Positions 41,110-51,176 are shown, counted from the first letter of the stretch. The stretch: DNA of 64,000 nucleotides from Pacificimonas aurantium (GCF_020092905.1 NZ_JAGSGB010000001.1:1-64000), one strand, 5' to 3'. Notes: generated by a model from the sequence alone, not told the origin. Program-made: numbers and translations.

Positions 41110-42114
41110 TCAGACCGAAACGACGATCTTGCCGAAGTGCTTCTGAGCCTCCTGATGACGGAAGGCGTCGGCAAGTTCGGCAAGCGGGAAAACCTTGTCG
41201 ATGACCGGTTCGATCCCGTTCGCCTCAACGGCGCGGATCATGTCCTCCTGCATGGCGCGTGACCCGACGGTGATGCCGTCCATGCGCAGGTTCTTGCTGA
41301 AGAATTCCGCCGTCGGCACCTCTCCGGTAAAGCCGGCGAGAACGCCGATCATGGAAATGTGACCGCCGATGCGGCAGGCCTTGATCGACTGCGGGAGCGT
41401 TCCAGCCCCGCCGATCTCGACGACGGCGTCCACGCCGCGTCCGCCGGTAAGCTCAAGCGCCTTCTCGCCCCATTTCGGGGTTTCCTTGTAATTGATCACC
41501 ATGTCGGCGCCGAGGCCGCGGACCTTCTCAAGCTTCTCGTCGGACGAGGAGGTGGCGATGACGCGGGCGCCGAGCGCCTTTGCGAATTGCAGCGCGAAGA
41601 TCGAGACGCCGCCCGTGCCCTGCACCAGCACCGTCTGTCCCGCCTTCACATTGGCCTGCTCGACGATCGCCCGCCATGCCGTCAGACCGGCACAGACAAG
41701 CGTTGCCGCCTCGCCGTAGTCATACCCCTCCGGCATGCGCGTGAACGCCCTGGCGGGCATGGCGACATATTCCGCCGCGAAGCCGTCGGCGCCGTCGCCC
41801 GGAACACTCTGGAAACCGGTCATCTCGGGCGGCCCGCTGTTCCAGTTCGGGAAGAACAGCGACAGCGCCTTGTCGCCGACAGACCAGCCCGTCACGCCCT
41901 CTCCGACGGCTTCGACGTCGCCGGCGCCGTCGGACATCGGCACGCGGTCGTCGGGCGTCGGAATGCCGCCAACCGCGACGATATAGTCGTGATAGTTCAG
42001 CGAGGAGGCGCGGACGCGGACGAGCAGCTCTCCCGGCCCGGCCTCGGGTTTGTCTCGGTCGACCAGCTTCAGATTGTCGAGCCCGCCGGGGTTCTTGACT
42101 TCGATGACCTTCAT
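41110..42114 (-). CDS. Medium-chain (quinone-reductase-type) alcohol dehydrogenase
   Basis: 334 residues. GroES-like N-terminus (VRVRASSLNYHDYIVAVGG, VPMSDGAGDVEAVGEGVTGW) and NAD(P) fold (TVLVQGTGGVSIFALQFAKA, GVDAVVEIGGAGTLPQSIKA). The zinc-binding His of classical ADHs is not in place (MSDGAGDV instead of GHE), so it is of the zinc-free quinone-oxidoreductase branch. Divergent from the methyltransferase-like gene across 150 bp. Confidence 0.87.
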   Translation of the reverse strand: MKVIEVKNPGGLDNLKLVDRDKPEAGPGELLVRVRASSLNYHDYIVAVGGIPTPDDRVPMSDGAGDVEAVGEGVTGWSVGDKALSLFFPNWNSGPPEMTGFQSVPGDGADGFAAEYVAMPARAFTRMPEGYDYGEAATLVCAGLTAWRAIVEQANVKAGQTVLVQGTGGVSIFALQFAKALGARVIATSSSDEKLEKVRGLGADMVINYKETPKWGEKALELTGGRGVDAVVEIGGAGTLPQSIKACRIGGHISMIGVLAGFTGEVPTAEFFSKNLRMDGITVGSRAMQEDMIRAVEANGIEPVIDKVFPLAELADAFRHQEAQKHFGKIVVSV

Positions 42115-42264
42115 ATTCGCCTCTCCTTCGGAATTGGGCCTAGCGGTGACGGGCGCGTACGTGGCCCGTCAAAAATGGGTGGGCCTTCGCCGCCCTCGCC
42201 TTCTCTTCTCCGAACGCGTAAGACGCTCGCGACGCCTCAAACGAGGCAGACGAGGGAGGAATTC

Positions 42265-43146
42265 ATGAAGAAACTCGTAGCAGCAGCCGCAGTGTCGATG
42301 ATCGCGCTGGCGTCCTGCGCACCCGAAACCGACGACGCCGACGTCGCGGCGGCGGATGCCGAGGCGGGCACGGCCGACATGGTCGGCATCGACGGTACGG
42401 ACATGCCGGCGGTCGGACCGGACTATGAAACAATCCTGGCGAGCGACGTGCGCTCGGAGGACAACAGGGCGCGGGATCAGTATCGCCACCCGCAGGAAAC
42501 GCTCGATTTCTTCGGCCTTGCCCCTGGCATGACCGTCGTCGAGCTATCGCCGGGCGGCGGCTGGTACACGGAGATTCTGGCGCAGGCTGTCGGGCCGGAC
42601 GGACGCCTGATCGCGGTCGTTCCGGGCGAAGGTACCGGCAATTACTGGGACCGCGCGGTCGCAACCGGCGAACGCCTGTCGGAAGCAGCCGGCACCGCCA
42701 CGGTCGAAACGGTAAGCTCGACCTTCGGCAGCGACGGCGAGGCCCTCGCAGGCGGCGCGGCGGACATGGTGCTGACCTTTCGCAACGCGCATAATTTCTA
42801 CATGGGCGACCAGCTGGGCGCGGTGATGTCCGAAGCCTTTCGCGCCCTTAAGCCCGGCGGCGTTCTGGGCATCGTCGAGCATCGCCTGCCCGAAGACCGC
42901 GACGACGCCGACATGGACGAGAGCGGCTACATGAAGCGCTCGACCATCGTCGCGGCGGCGGAGGAGGCCGGGTTCGAACTGGCCGACGAAAGCGAGATCA
43001 ACGCCAATCCGAACGACACGGCCGACTATGAGGATGGTGTCTGGACGCTGCCGCCGACGCTGCGCAATGGCGACGAGAACCGTGAGGAATATCTTGCCAT
43101 CGGCGAGTCCGACCGGATGACGCTGAAGTTCCGCAAACCTGCCTGA
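42265..43146 (+). CDS. Exported methyltransferase-like lipoprotein
   Basis: 293 residues from ATG 42265 behind GGGAGGA. A lipoprotein signal (MKKLVAAAAVSMIALASCAP, cysteine 18) precedes a class I methyltransferase fold: LGLAP-like GMTVVELSPGGGWYTEILAQ is motif I, followed by ADMVLTFRNAHNFYMGDQLG and ALKPGGVLGIVEHRLPED. Exported proteins of this kind (COG4798-like) are known in proteobacteria, but S-adenosylmethionine is not expected in the periplasm, so the activity is unclear. A perfect 13-bp terminator hairpin follows. Confidence 0.82.
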   Translation: MKKLVAAAAVSMIALASCAPETDDADVAAADAEAGTADMVGIDGTDMPAVGPDYETILASDVRSEDNRARDQYRHPQETLDFFGLAPGMTVVELSPGGGWYTEILAQAVGPDGRLIAVVPGEGTGNYWDRAVATGERLSEAAGTATVETVSSTFGSDGEALAGGAADMVLTFRNAHNFYMGDQLGAVMSEAFRALKPGGVLGIVEHRLPEDRDDADMDESGYMKRSTIVAAAEEAGFELADESEINANPNDTADYEDGVWTLPPTLRNGDENREEYLAIGESDRMTLKFRKPA

Positions 43147-43154
43147 CTCAGTTC

Positions 43155-43185
43155 AGGAGCGGCAGCCGTGGCGGCTGCCGCTCCT
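43155..43185 (+). terminator. Strong terminator hairpin after the methyltransferase-like gene
   Basis: Perfect 13-bp stem AGGAGCGGCAGCC / GGCTGCCGCTCCT with loop GTGGC, 9 bp after the stop, followed by GTCTCCC. The stem is strong but the U-run is weak. Confidence 0.7.
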
Positions 43186-43256
43186 GTCTCCCGGGTCCGT
43201 CGGATTGAGGTCAAGCCTGCACGGACTGCGTTCTGCCCCGTGGGGGGCTTCCTCGA

Positions 43257-43946
43257 TTACAGCTCGTCGATGTCGAGTTCGCCGTTGGCGGCGGCACGAT
43301 TGAGTTCGGCGGTCTGCGCCTCGGGCGTCAGCGGCGCTTCGCGAAAGTCGCCAGCGGCGAGCTGCGGATCTTCGACCCCGGCCAGACCGGCAATCTCGAC
43401 GACTCCGCCCATCGAGGTCGTGTCGAAGAAGGCCATCGCGAACTCACGCGGAAGGCGGATGCACCCGTGGCTGGCCGGCTCTCCGGGAAGCTTGCCGACG
43501 TGAAAGGCAATGCCGTCCCAGGTCAGCCGCTGCATGTAGGGCATGGGGGCGTTGTTATAGAGATTGGAATAATGCTCGACGCGCTTCTGCAGGATCTCGA
43601 ACGTTCCCGTCGGGGTCTCGTGACCGGGCATCCCTGACGAAATCGTCGACATGCCGATGCGCGTGTCGCCGCGATAGACGTGAACGAGCTGGCGTCCGAG
43701 ATCGACATAGGCGTGAACCTCGCCGTCGGCGGCCAGTTCGGGCTCCCAGATGAATTCGCCGGGCTTCAGCTCGACATCGAACAGCGACGGCGCGCCGTCA
43801 TCGGCGGCCATATAGGGCGCGGTCGCATCGTCCGCCTGCGCCGGGGCGATCGCAAGACCGCCCGCGGCCATGACCATCGCCGCTGCGATGGACGTTCCCC
43901 TGGTAAGATTGCGAAAGATACCGCCGCTGCGTCTGATACTCGTCAT
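43257..43946 (-). CDS. L,D-transpeptidase (YkuD family)
   Basis: 229 residues. An N-terminal signal region with paired arginines (TSIRRSGGIFRNLTRGTSIA then a hydrophobic core ending APAQA). The YkuD domain has HVYRGDTRIGMSTISSGMPG, TPTGTFEILQKRVEHYS and the active site HVGKLPGEPASHGCIRLPRE with catalytic Cys in HGCIRL. It cross-links peptidoglycan 3-3 or attaches proteins to it. Acts in the periplasm. Confidence 0.9.
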   Translation of the reverse strand: MTSIRRSGGIFRNLTRGTSIAAAMVMAAGGLAIAPAQADDATAPYMAADDGAPSLFDVELKPGEFIWEPELAADGEVHAYVDLGRQLVHVYRGDTRIGMSTISSGMPGHETPTGTFEILQKRVEHYSNLYNNAPMPYMQRLTWDGIAFHVGKLPGEPASHGCIRLPREFAMAFFDTTSMGGVVEIAGLAGVEDPQLAAGDFREAPLTPEAQTAELNRAAANGELDIDEL

Positions 43947-44155
43947 CGATAGGCTCCCAACTGAAGTTCCTGTTCAGCTTCGGCGCCCCCGCGCGGACCG
44001 GTCCTTTCCGTTTCACCTTGCTGAGTTGATGCCTATTCAATGATGTCAAGATAAAACTGTTCCGCCTGGCCGCGAAATTTACTCCGTTCATCGACGACGC
44101 GGTGCGGTCAGGTGAAAGACGGAAGGGGAGAGGCGTCCGCCCCTCCCCGGACGCC

Positions 44156-44878
44156 CTACCGCAGTTCGTAAAGGACGGTGACGCTGGCAGACAGGTTGAG
44201 TTCGCCGCTCTCTACCGGCGTCGGCGCCACATCGGCGCTCTCCACCCTCGCCATCGTCCTGACCGGCCGGGGCGTAGGCATTGAGGTGCCACCCTCGCTG
44301 ATCGAAACGATGCGGGCGACCGACAGGCCGGCCGCCGCAGCATAAAGGTCGGCGCGCTCGCGCGCCTTGCGCATGGCGTCGCGGCGAGCTTCGTCCTGGG
44401 CGGCGCTCGGATCGTCGATGCCGAAGCTCGGCCCGTTGAACTGGTTCGCCCCGACCGCGACGAGCGCATCGAGCACCGGCCCCGTGTCGTCGAGATCGCG
44501 GATCTTCACGGACACCTGGTTCTGCGCCTGGTACCCGTCGATCGTGGGGGTGCGGTTTTCCTCGTAGCGATATTGCGGATTGAGGTGCAGCTGCTGGGTC
44601 TGGATGTCCCGGCGCTCGATCCCCGCATCGCGCAGCGCCTCGATGACGCGGTTCATACGCGCGCGGTTGTCGGCAAGCGCGGCCTCCGCCGTCGCGGAAC
44701 GGGTAATGACGCCCGCGGACACGGTCGCGATATCCGGTACGGCCCGTACCTCGCCCTGCGCATTGATCGTCAGAAGCGTCGCGCCCTGCGTAATGGGAAT
44801 GTCGATGTCCTGCGCCGCCGCCGGCTGCGCGGCAAGAGCTAGGGTGGCCGCCGTGGCGGCGAATACGGATTTCAGCAT
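44156..44878 (-). CDS. SIMPL-domain (DUF541) periplasmic protein
   Basis: 240 residues from ATG 44878. Signal peptide MLKSVFAATAATLALAAQPA. SIMPL domain: TINAQGEVRAVPDIATVSAG, VITRSATAEAALADNRARMN and DAMRKARERADLYAAAAGLS. Members resist oxidative or envelope stress and are often called BP26/OMP28-like; the mechanism is unknown. The 209-bp space before it holds no gene. Confidence 0.87.
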   Translation of the reverse strand: MLKSVFAATAATLALAAQPAAAQDIDIPITQGATLLTINAQGEVRAVPDIATVSAGVITRSATAEAALADNRARMNRVIEALRDAGIERRDIQTQQLHLNPQYRYEENRTPTIDGYQAQNQVSVKIRDLDDTGPVLDALVAVGANQFNGPSFGIDDPSAAQDEARRDAMRKARERADLYAAAAGLSVARIVSISEGGTSMPTPRPVRTMARVESADVAPTPVESGELNLSASVTVLYELR

Positions 44879-44975
44879 GATTTCCTCCTGTTCGGACCAA
44901 ACAAGAAGGGCGGGACACGCGAGTGCCCCGCCCCCTTCATTCACACAACGCCAGCGGCGCTGTACCCGAGGTGAA

Positions 44976-45233
44976 CTAGACGCGCCGGCCGCGGATCAGC
45001 CGGTACAGAAAGAGCAGCAGGATCGCACCGAGGGTGGCGACGATGATGCTCTGCAGACCAAAGTCGGCCATGCCGACACCGAAGATGGACGCGCCGATCC
45101 AGCCGCCCACAATGCCGCCGGCGATGCCGATCAGAATGGTCACGATAAAGCCGCCAGGGTCCCGCCCGGGCATGATCCATTTCGCAAGAATGCCGGCGAT
45201 CAGGCCGACAACGATCCAAGCTAGCCAACCCAT
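44976..45233 (-). CDS. GlsB/YeaQ/YmgE stress-response membrane protein
   Basis: 85 residues from ATG 45233; the first ATG 45239 is less likely because AGGGAG is seven bases before 45233. Three glycine-rich membrane segments: GWLAWIVVGLIAGILAKWIM, TILIGIAGGIVGGWIGASIF and SIIVATLGAILLLFLYRLIR. Family of small transglycosylase-associated proteins induced by general stress. Function not defined. Confidence 0.88.
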   Translation of the reverse strand: MGWLAWIVVGLIAGILAKWIMPGRDPGGFIVTILIGIAGGIVGGWIGASIFGVGMADFGLQSIIVATLGAILLLFLYRLIRGRRV

Positions 45234-45483
45234 GACCATCTCCCTTTTTTGATTATCCTGCAGATAGAACCCTGAACGCGGCACGAAGTTTCGCCGCAGC
45301 CCGCCATCACCCCGATTTCACCATATCTTCATCGTGACGCTTCAAATGGCCGCGCGGCCATCCTACCTGACGTCCGGTCCTGCCGCCTCGGTGAGCGCGA
45401 TTAGACTTGCGGTGGGTGAGTTATTACACTAACACACATCATCTACCCGCTTTGACGAGCGGCGCTTCGCAGGAATTCGGAAG

Positions 45484-46677
45484 ATGAACATGCATGAACG
45501 GATGAGCGGCCAGCAGCCGGCGGGGCCCGTCGACGCGCCCGAACCGCGGCAGCATGGCCGGCGGCGGCGGCTGATCGTGATCGCCGTTCTGGTTCTGGTC
45601 GCGCTGGCCGCTGCCCTTTTCTTCCTGCTCCCGTCCGGCGAGCCCGCTGCCGAAGCGCCGGCCGATACGGCCGATACGGCGCCCCGGGTTACCGTGGTCG
45701 ATGTCGCTTCGCGGCCGGTGACGGCCAATGTCCGCGTCACCGGAAGTGTCGCCCCTGTGCGCGACCTGCCTGTCGGCGTGCAGGGCCAGGGCGGCCAGGT
45801 CGTCGCCGTGACGGTGGTGGAAGGCGATTATGTCCGCCGCGGGCAGGTGCTCGCACGCATCGACAAGTCGGTGCAGGTGCAGCAGGTGGCGCAGCTTGGC
45901 GCCGCGGTCGAGCGTGCCCGCGCCGATCTGAAGCTCGCGGAGTCCGAACTTGAGCGCGCCGAAGCGCTGGTGGATCGCGGCTTCATTTCGCAGGCCGACA
46001 TCGAACGTCGCACGGCGACGCGCGACGGCGCTGCGGCGCAGGTGAACGTGGCCGCCGCGCAGCTTCGCGAGGCGCAGGCCCGGCTGGAACAGCTCGACAT
46101 CCGCGCCCCCGAATCCGGCCTGATCCTGGAACGGAATGTGGAGCCGGGACAGGTCGTCAGCTCGGGTACGCCGGCAGTCTTCCGCATCGCACAGGACGGG
46201 CAGATGGAACTGCGCGCACAGGTCGCCGAGCAGGACCTGCAGGCCCTCGACGTCGGTCAGGGCGCCGAAATCCGCGTCGTCGGCAGCGACGAGGTGCTGC
46301 GCGGGACAGTCACGCTGGTGGATCCCATCATCGAGTCCGCGTCTCGCCAGGGCACCGCGCGCGTCGGCATTCAGGAGGACGGCAAAGTCCGCCCGGGCGC
46401 CTTCGCGACCGCCATTGTCGAGACCGGCACCGCCAATCGGCCCATGCTTCCGGAGTCCGCGGTGCTGGGGAATGTCGACGAGAGCTTCGTCTATGTCCTT
46501 GATGCGGAGAACAGGGTGGCGCGCCGGGCCGTTACGATCGGCGACGTGTCCGACCGCGGCGTGGTCATCCTCAGCGGGCTGGAAGACGGGGACCGCGTGG
46601 TCGAAAGTGCCGGTGCCTTCCTGAACGAGGGCGACAGGATCGAGCCGGTCGCGCTCGAGACCGGCGCACGGGAGTAG
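45484..46677 (+). CDS. RND efflux periplasmic adaptor (membrane fusion protein)
   Basis: 397 residues. N-terminal anchor (RRRLIVIAVLVLVALAAALF), lipoyl half-motif VTGSVAPVRDLPVGVQGQGG with VVEGDYVRRGQVLARIDKSV, a coiled-coil hairpin (RADLKLAESELERAEALVDR) and the second lipoyl half QLDIRAPESGLILERNVEPG. It links the inner-membrane pump to an outer-membrane channel; no channel gene is adjacent. The pump gene follows after 3 bp. Confidence 0.92.
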   Translation: MNMHERMSGQQPAGPVDAPEPRQHGRRRRLIVIAVLVLVALAAALFFLLPSGEPAAEAPADTADTAPRVTVVDVASRPVTANVRVTGSVAPVRDLPVGVQGQGGQVVAVTVVEGDYVRRGQVLARIDKSVQVQQVAQLGAAVERARADLKLAESELERAEALVDRGFISQADIERRTATRDGAAAQVNVAAAQLREAQARLEQLDIRAPESGLILERNVEPGQVVSSGTPAVFRIAQDGQMELRAQVAEQDLQALDVGQGAEIRVVGSDEVLRGTVTLVDPIIESASRQGTARVGIQEDGKVRPGAFATAIVETGTANRPMLPESAVLGNVDESFVYVLDAENRVARRAVTIGDVSDRGVVILSGLEDGDRVVESAGAFLNEGDRIEPVALETGARE

Positions 46678-46680
46678 ACG

Positions 46681-49600
46681 ATGTCGCTTCGCAACATCTC
46701 GTCCTGGTCGATCCAGAACCCGGTCGTTCCGATCGTTCTGTTCATCGCCCTGACGCTCGGCGGCATTGTCAGCTTCACGCGGCTCGACGTGAACCAGCAG
46801 CCCGATATTTCCTTTCCGGCCGCAACGATCACCGTGACGCAGCCCGGCGCGGCGCCCTCGGAATTGAAGACCCAGGTCACGCAGCGCGTCGAGGCGGCAA
46901 TACGCAGCGTGGACGGCGTCGACGAGATCGCTTCCGTCATCTCGGAAGGCAGCTCGCGCACCAACGTCCAGTTCATGATCGGCACGCCCATCGACCGGGC
47001 CGTGAACGATGTGCGCGATGCCGTGGCGAACATTCGCAGCGAGCTGCCCGAAGGCATCCTCGAACCGCGGATCACCCGCGTGACCGAAGGCGGTTGGATC
47101 GGGTATCTGTCGGTCCAGGCCAGCGACATGTCGCTGGAGGAATTGTCCTGGTTCGTCGACGACACGGTTTCGAAGCGGCTGCTCTCCATCCCCGGCATGG
47201 CCTCAGTCAGCCGCAATGGCGGCGTCGACCGCGAAGTTCGGGTGGAGCTCGACCCGGCGCGCCTGCAGGCGCAGGGGATTACCGCCGCGCAGGTGAACCA
47301 GCAGCTTCGCCAGCTCAACTTGAACGCCGCGGGCGGACGTACGGAAATCGCCGGCAGCGAACAGTCGGTTCGCGTGCTCGGAAATGCCGAGACGATCTAC
47401 GACCTGCAGAATACCCAGCTGAACCTTGGCGGCGGACGCACCATCGCGCTGTCGCAGGTGGCCGACATTCGCGACGGCTATGCCGAGCAGCGCAGCTATT
47501 CCACCGTCGACGGGGTCCAGGCCCTCTCCATCAGCCTGATCCGGGCGAAGGGCGCCAGCGACGTGTCCGTGTGGGAAGCGGCGATGGACGAACTCGACCA
47601 GATCGAGGAAGAGGTCCCCGGCCTGGAGTTCGAGCCCATCTTCACGACCTATACCTATACGGTCGAACAATATGGTGCTTCGATCATGGCGCTGATCGAG
47701 GGCGCGCTGCTGGCGGTCATCGTCGTCTGGTTCTTCCTGCGTGACTGGCGCGCCATGCTGATCGCGGCGACCGCCATCCCGCTCTCTGCGATCCCGACCT
47801 TCTGGTTCATGGACCTGATGGGTTTCACGCTGAACAACCTGACGCTGCTCGCGCTGGCGCTGGTGGCGGGCGTTCTCGTCGACGATGCCATCGTCGAGAT
47901 CGAGAATATCGTGCGTCACATGCGCATGGGCAAAAGTCCCTATCAGGCCTCGATGGATGCCGCCGACGAGATCGGCCTGGCGGTCGTCGCCACCACCTTC
48001 TCCATCGTCGCGGTCTTCTTTCCCGTCGCGCTGATGAGCGGCATTCCGGGCCAGTTCTTCAAACCGTTCGGACTTACGGTCGTTGCCGCGGTTCTGTTCT
48101 CCCTGGCAGTGGCGCGTATGGTGACACCGCTGATGGCGGCATATTTCCTCCGCCCCCATGGCGACCGCCCGCACGCCGAGGGTCCGGTCATCAACGCATA
48201 TGAGCGGCTGCTGCGCTGGACGCTGGACCGCGACCGGGCCGTTGCACGGTCCGCGAGGGGCGGCTTCTGGAGAAAGCTGACCGCCCCGCTCCTCGACCAC
48301 AGGCTGTGGGTGATCGGCGTCGGCGCCTTTGCCTTCCTCGCCACCATTTTCGCCTTCGCCAGCCTGGACTTCACGCTCAATCCGGAAGTCGACGACGATA
48401 CCGTCAGGATCGAAGTCGAGATGCCGCCCGGTGCGACGCTCGCGCAGACCGGAGACGTGGTCGAGACCGTCGCGCAGTTGCTGCGCGACCAGCCGGAAAC
48501 GAGCAGCGTCTATTCCTCGGTAAGCGTCGGCAGCGGCAGCGTCCGGGCCAGCCTGGCCGAGGATCGCGAACGCAGCAGTTTCGAATTCACCCGCGAACTC
48601 GGCCCCGCCCTTGCACGCATCCCCAACGCCCGCGTCGCCTTCGACACCAATAACGGCTTCGGCGGCGGATCGCGTCCCGTGAACGTCATGCTGGCCGGTT
48701 CGGACCCCGAACTGCTGCAGCAAACCGCGGAATCGGTCGTGGAAGACATGCGCCAGCGCCCGGAGATGTTCGTCGCTCCGCGGATCGACGGCGACCTGCA
48801 GAGACCGGAAGTCGTCATTCGCCCGAATTTCGCGCTCGCCGCCGATCTCGGCGTGACCACGGCTACTCTCTCGCAGACCATCCGGATCGCCACGCTCGGC
48901 GACATCGACCAGAATGTCGCGAAATTCTCGCTGTCCGACCGGCAGATCCCCATTCGCGTCGTGCTGCCGCAGTCGGCCCGCACCAGTATCGCCACGTTGG
49001 AAAACCTTCCCGTTCCCACCGCTACCGGCGGGTCCGTGCCGCTGAAGGCCGTGGCCGATATCGGCTTCGGTTCGGGCCCGTCACAGCTGCGGCGGTTCAA
49101 CCAGCAGGACCGTATCGTCATCACCTCGGACCTGGCGCCCGGCATCGTGGCCGGTGAAGGCAACCGCGCCGCCCAGTTCCAGCTGCCGACGATGCAGGAA
49201 CTTCCGCCCGGCGTGACGCGCGTGCAGTTCGGCATGTCGAAGGTCGAGGAAGAGCTGACGACGCAGTTCGCGATCGCCGTCGTGTCCGGCATCCTTCTCG
49301 TCTTTGCCGTCCTGATCCTGCTCTACAAGCGGATCATGCCGCCCTTCGTGAACATGGGGTCGCTCCTCCTCGCCCCCCTCGGCGGTGCCATCGCGCTGCA
49401 CATGACCGGGCACCCGATTTCCTTCCCGGTCCTGATCGGCCTGCTGATGCTGCTGGGCATTGTTGCGAAGAACTCGATCCTCCTGATCGATTTCGCGCTG
49501 GAGGAGATGCAGGCGGGCGTTCCGCGGCGCGCTGCCATCATCGATGCGGGCCGTAAGCGCGCGCAGCCCATCGTCATGACCACCATCGCCATGGCCGCCG

Positions 49601-49848
49601 GCATGCTGCCGACCGCCCTCTCGCTGTCGGGGGACGGCGCCTGGCGCGCGCCGATGGGCATCGTGGTGATCGGCGGCCTGATCCTGTCGACGGTGCTGAC
49701 CCTGCTGATCGTTCCGGCCAGCTTCAGCTTCTCCGACGATATCGAGCGCGGCATTCGGCGGATGTTCGGCGGGGTGACCAACTCCCCGACCAAGGACGAG
49801 GATGGCCTGCGCGGCCCGGGCGCAGCGCAGCCCGGACCGGCGGAATAG
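46681..49848 (+). CDS. RND-family efflux permease (AcrB/MexF-like)
   Basis: 1055 residues, full length, 12 helices with two large periplasmic loops. NPVVPIVLFIALTLGGIVSF is helix 1; the proton-relay Asp pair is in VAGVLVDDAIVEIENIVRHM; the C-terminal signature is LGIVAKNSILLIDFALEEMQ. Substrate probably hydrophobic drugs or metabolites, as for the HAE1 branch; not predictable. Operon with the adaptor. Confidence 0.94.
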   Translation: MSLRNISSWSIQNPVVPIVLFIALTLGGIVSFTRLDVNQQPDISFPAATITVTQPGAAPSELKTQVTQRVEAAIRSVDGVDEIASVISEGSSRTNVQFMIGTPIDRAVNDVRDAVANIRSELPEGILEPRITRVTEGGWIGYLSVQASDMSLEELSWFVDDTVSKRLLSIPGMASVSRNGGVDREVRVELDPARLQAQGITAAQVNQQLRQLNLNAAGGRTEIAGSEQSVRVLGNAETIYDLQNTQLNLGGGRTIALSQVADIRDGYAEQRSYSTVDGVQALSISLIRAKGASDVSVWEAAMDELDQIEEEVPGLEFEPIFTTYTYTVEQYGASIMALIEGALLAVIVVWFFLRDWRAMLIAATAIPLSAIPTFWFMDLMGFTLNNLTLLALALVAGVLVDDAIVEIENIVRHMRMGKSPYQASMDAADEIGLAVVATTFSIVAVFFPVALMSGIPGQFFKPFGLTVVAAVLFSLAVARMVTPLMAAYFLRPHGDRPHAEGPVINAYERLLRWTLDRDRAVARSARGGFWRKLTAPLLDHRLWVIGVGAFAFLATIFAFASLDFTLNPEVDDDTVRIEVEMPPGATLAQTGDVVETVAQLLRDQPETSSVYSSVSVGSGSVRASLAEDRERSSFEFTRELGPALARIPNARVAFDTNNGFGGGSRPVNVMLAGSDPELLQQTAESVVEDMRQRPEMFVAPRIDGDLQRPEVVIRPNFALAADLGVTTATLSQTIRIATLGDIDQNVAKFSLSDRQIPIRVVLPQSARTSIATLENLPVPTATGGSVPLKAVADIGFGSGPSQLRRFNQQDRIVITSDLAPGIVAGEGNRAAQFQLPTMQELPPGVTRVQFGMSKVEEELTTQFAIAVVSGILLVFAVLILLYKRIMPPFVNMGSLLLAPLGGAIALHMTGHPISFPVLIGLLMLLGIVAKNSILLIDFALEEMQAGVPRRAAIIDAGRKRAQPIVMTTIAMAAGMLPTALSLSGDGAWRAPMGIVVIGGLILSTVLTLLIVPASFSFSDDIERGIRRMFGGVTNSPTKDEDGLRGPGAAQPGPAE

Positions 49849-49919
49849 CTCATCTCCTGCCGCCGGTTACCGTCTAAGCGTTTGTGTTTTCGGCGGCGGG
49901 GGTTCACAAGTCCGTGCCA

Positions 49920-51176
49920 ATGAACCGGCCCCCTGCCGCCCATTTGTTCGAACCGCACCCCGCGAAGGGCATGCGCCTCGTCGCCACGGGCCTGCTGGTC
50001 GCGATGGCTGCGGTCTTCATTCTGAGCCACGCCGCCCTGCCGCGCGACCAGATGTGGGTCGGCTTCGTGGAGGCCTTTGCAGAGGCGGCGCTGGTCGGCG
50101 GCCTCGCCGACTGGTTCGCGGTGGTGGCGCTGTTCCGCCACCCGCTGCACCTGCCGATCCCACACACCGCCATCATCCCCAAGAAGAAGGACCGCCTCGC
50201 CGAAGCGATGGCGACCTTCCTGCAGCAGAACTTCCTGACGCCGCAGATCGTGGCCCGGCGCCTGGCGGGCGTCGATATCGCCGGCGCCGTGGCATCGTGG
50301 ATGTCGTCGCCGCCCCGGGCCGCAAGAGGCCGGGGGTTCGGCCGTCTGGCCGGGCAGCTGCTCGACGCCGCCGACAATGACGCGATTTCCGACCTCGTTC
50401 GCTCGGGCCTGAACAGCAACCTGCGCCGACTGGAAGTCGCGCCCCTTGCCGGGCGCATCCTCGACCGCTCGCTCGATGAGGACCGGCTACAGCCGATTTT
50501 CGACCGCGCGGTGATCTGGGGCGCCCGCATCCTCGACGAGAACGAGTATCTGATCCGCGGTCTGGTCCAGGAGCGCACCCAGTGGGTCCTGCGGCTGGCG
50601 GGCATCGACGACCGCGTCGCGAACGCCATCATCGACGGCCTGCGCCGCCTTCTCAACGACATGGCCTATGATCCCGAGCATCCGCTGCGCATCAAGATCA
50701 TGATCGCGCTGAAGGATGTGGCCTTCGACCTGCAATATCTTCCCGAGACGCGCGACCGCGTCGAAAGCTGGAAGAACGACATGCTGGACAACCCCGAACT
50801 CGGCCGCTTCCTCGGCGGGGTCTGGGGCAACCTCAAGGAAGCGATGAAGGCCGCGCTTTCGGACGGCGGCGCCGAGGCCTTTTCGGGCAAGGTTGGCGAA
50901 GGGCTGCGCACCTTCGGCGAGACGCTGCAGGAGGACGACGAGCTGCGCCGCTCGATCAACCGCTACGTGCGCCGCGCCGTCGTCGGCATGGTCGCCGACT
51001 ATGGCGAGGAAATCGTCAGCGTCGTCAGCGATACCGTCAAGCGCTGGGATACCGCGACGGTATCGGACCGGCTGGAGCGCGCGGTCGGCCGCGACCTTCA
51101 GTTCATTCGCGTCAATGGCACGCTGGTGGGCGGGCTGGTCGGCGTCTGCCTGCACAGCCTGATCGTCATTCTCTGA
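49920..51176 (+). CDS. DUF445 membrane protein
   Basis: 418 residues from ATG 49920. N-terminal helix (RLVATGLLVAMAAVFILSHA), the family hallmark GFVEAFAEAALVGGLADWFA followed by VVALFRHPLHLPIPHTAIIP, then a long helical region and a C-terminal membrane helix (GTLVGGLVGVCLHSLIVIL). YjiN-like family of unknown function. Confidence 0.88.
   Translation: MNRPPAAHLFEPHPAKGMRLVATGLLVAMAAVFILSHAALPRDQMWVGFVEAFAEAALVGGLADWFAVVALFRHPLHLPIPHTAIIPKKKDRLAEAMATFLQQNFLTPQIVARRLAGVDIAGAVASWMSSPPRAARGRGFGRLAGQLLDAADNDAISDLVRSGLNSNLRRLEVAPLAGRILDRSLDEDRLQPIFDRAVIWGARILDENEYLIRGLVQERTQWVLRLAGIDDRVANAIIDGLRRLLNDMAYDPEHPLRIKIMIALKDVAFDLQYLPETRDRVESWKNDMLDNPELGRFLGGVWGNLKEAMKAALSDGGAEAFSGKVGEGLRTFGETLQEDDELRRSINRYVRRAVVGMVADYGEEIVSVVSDTVKRWDTATVSDRLERAVGRDLQFIRVNGTLVGGLVGVCLHSLIVIL

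Noticed and set aside
45240-45340. EcfG-type general stress promoter before the GlsB gene
   Set aside because: GGAAC- and CGTT-like words exist but the spacing is far too short.
47203-48723. 506-codon frame antisense to the RND pump
   Set aside because: Composition is that of reverse-read membrane protein codons.
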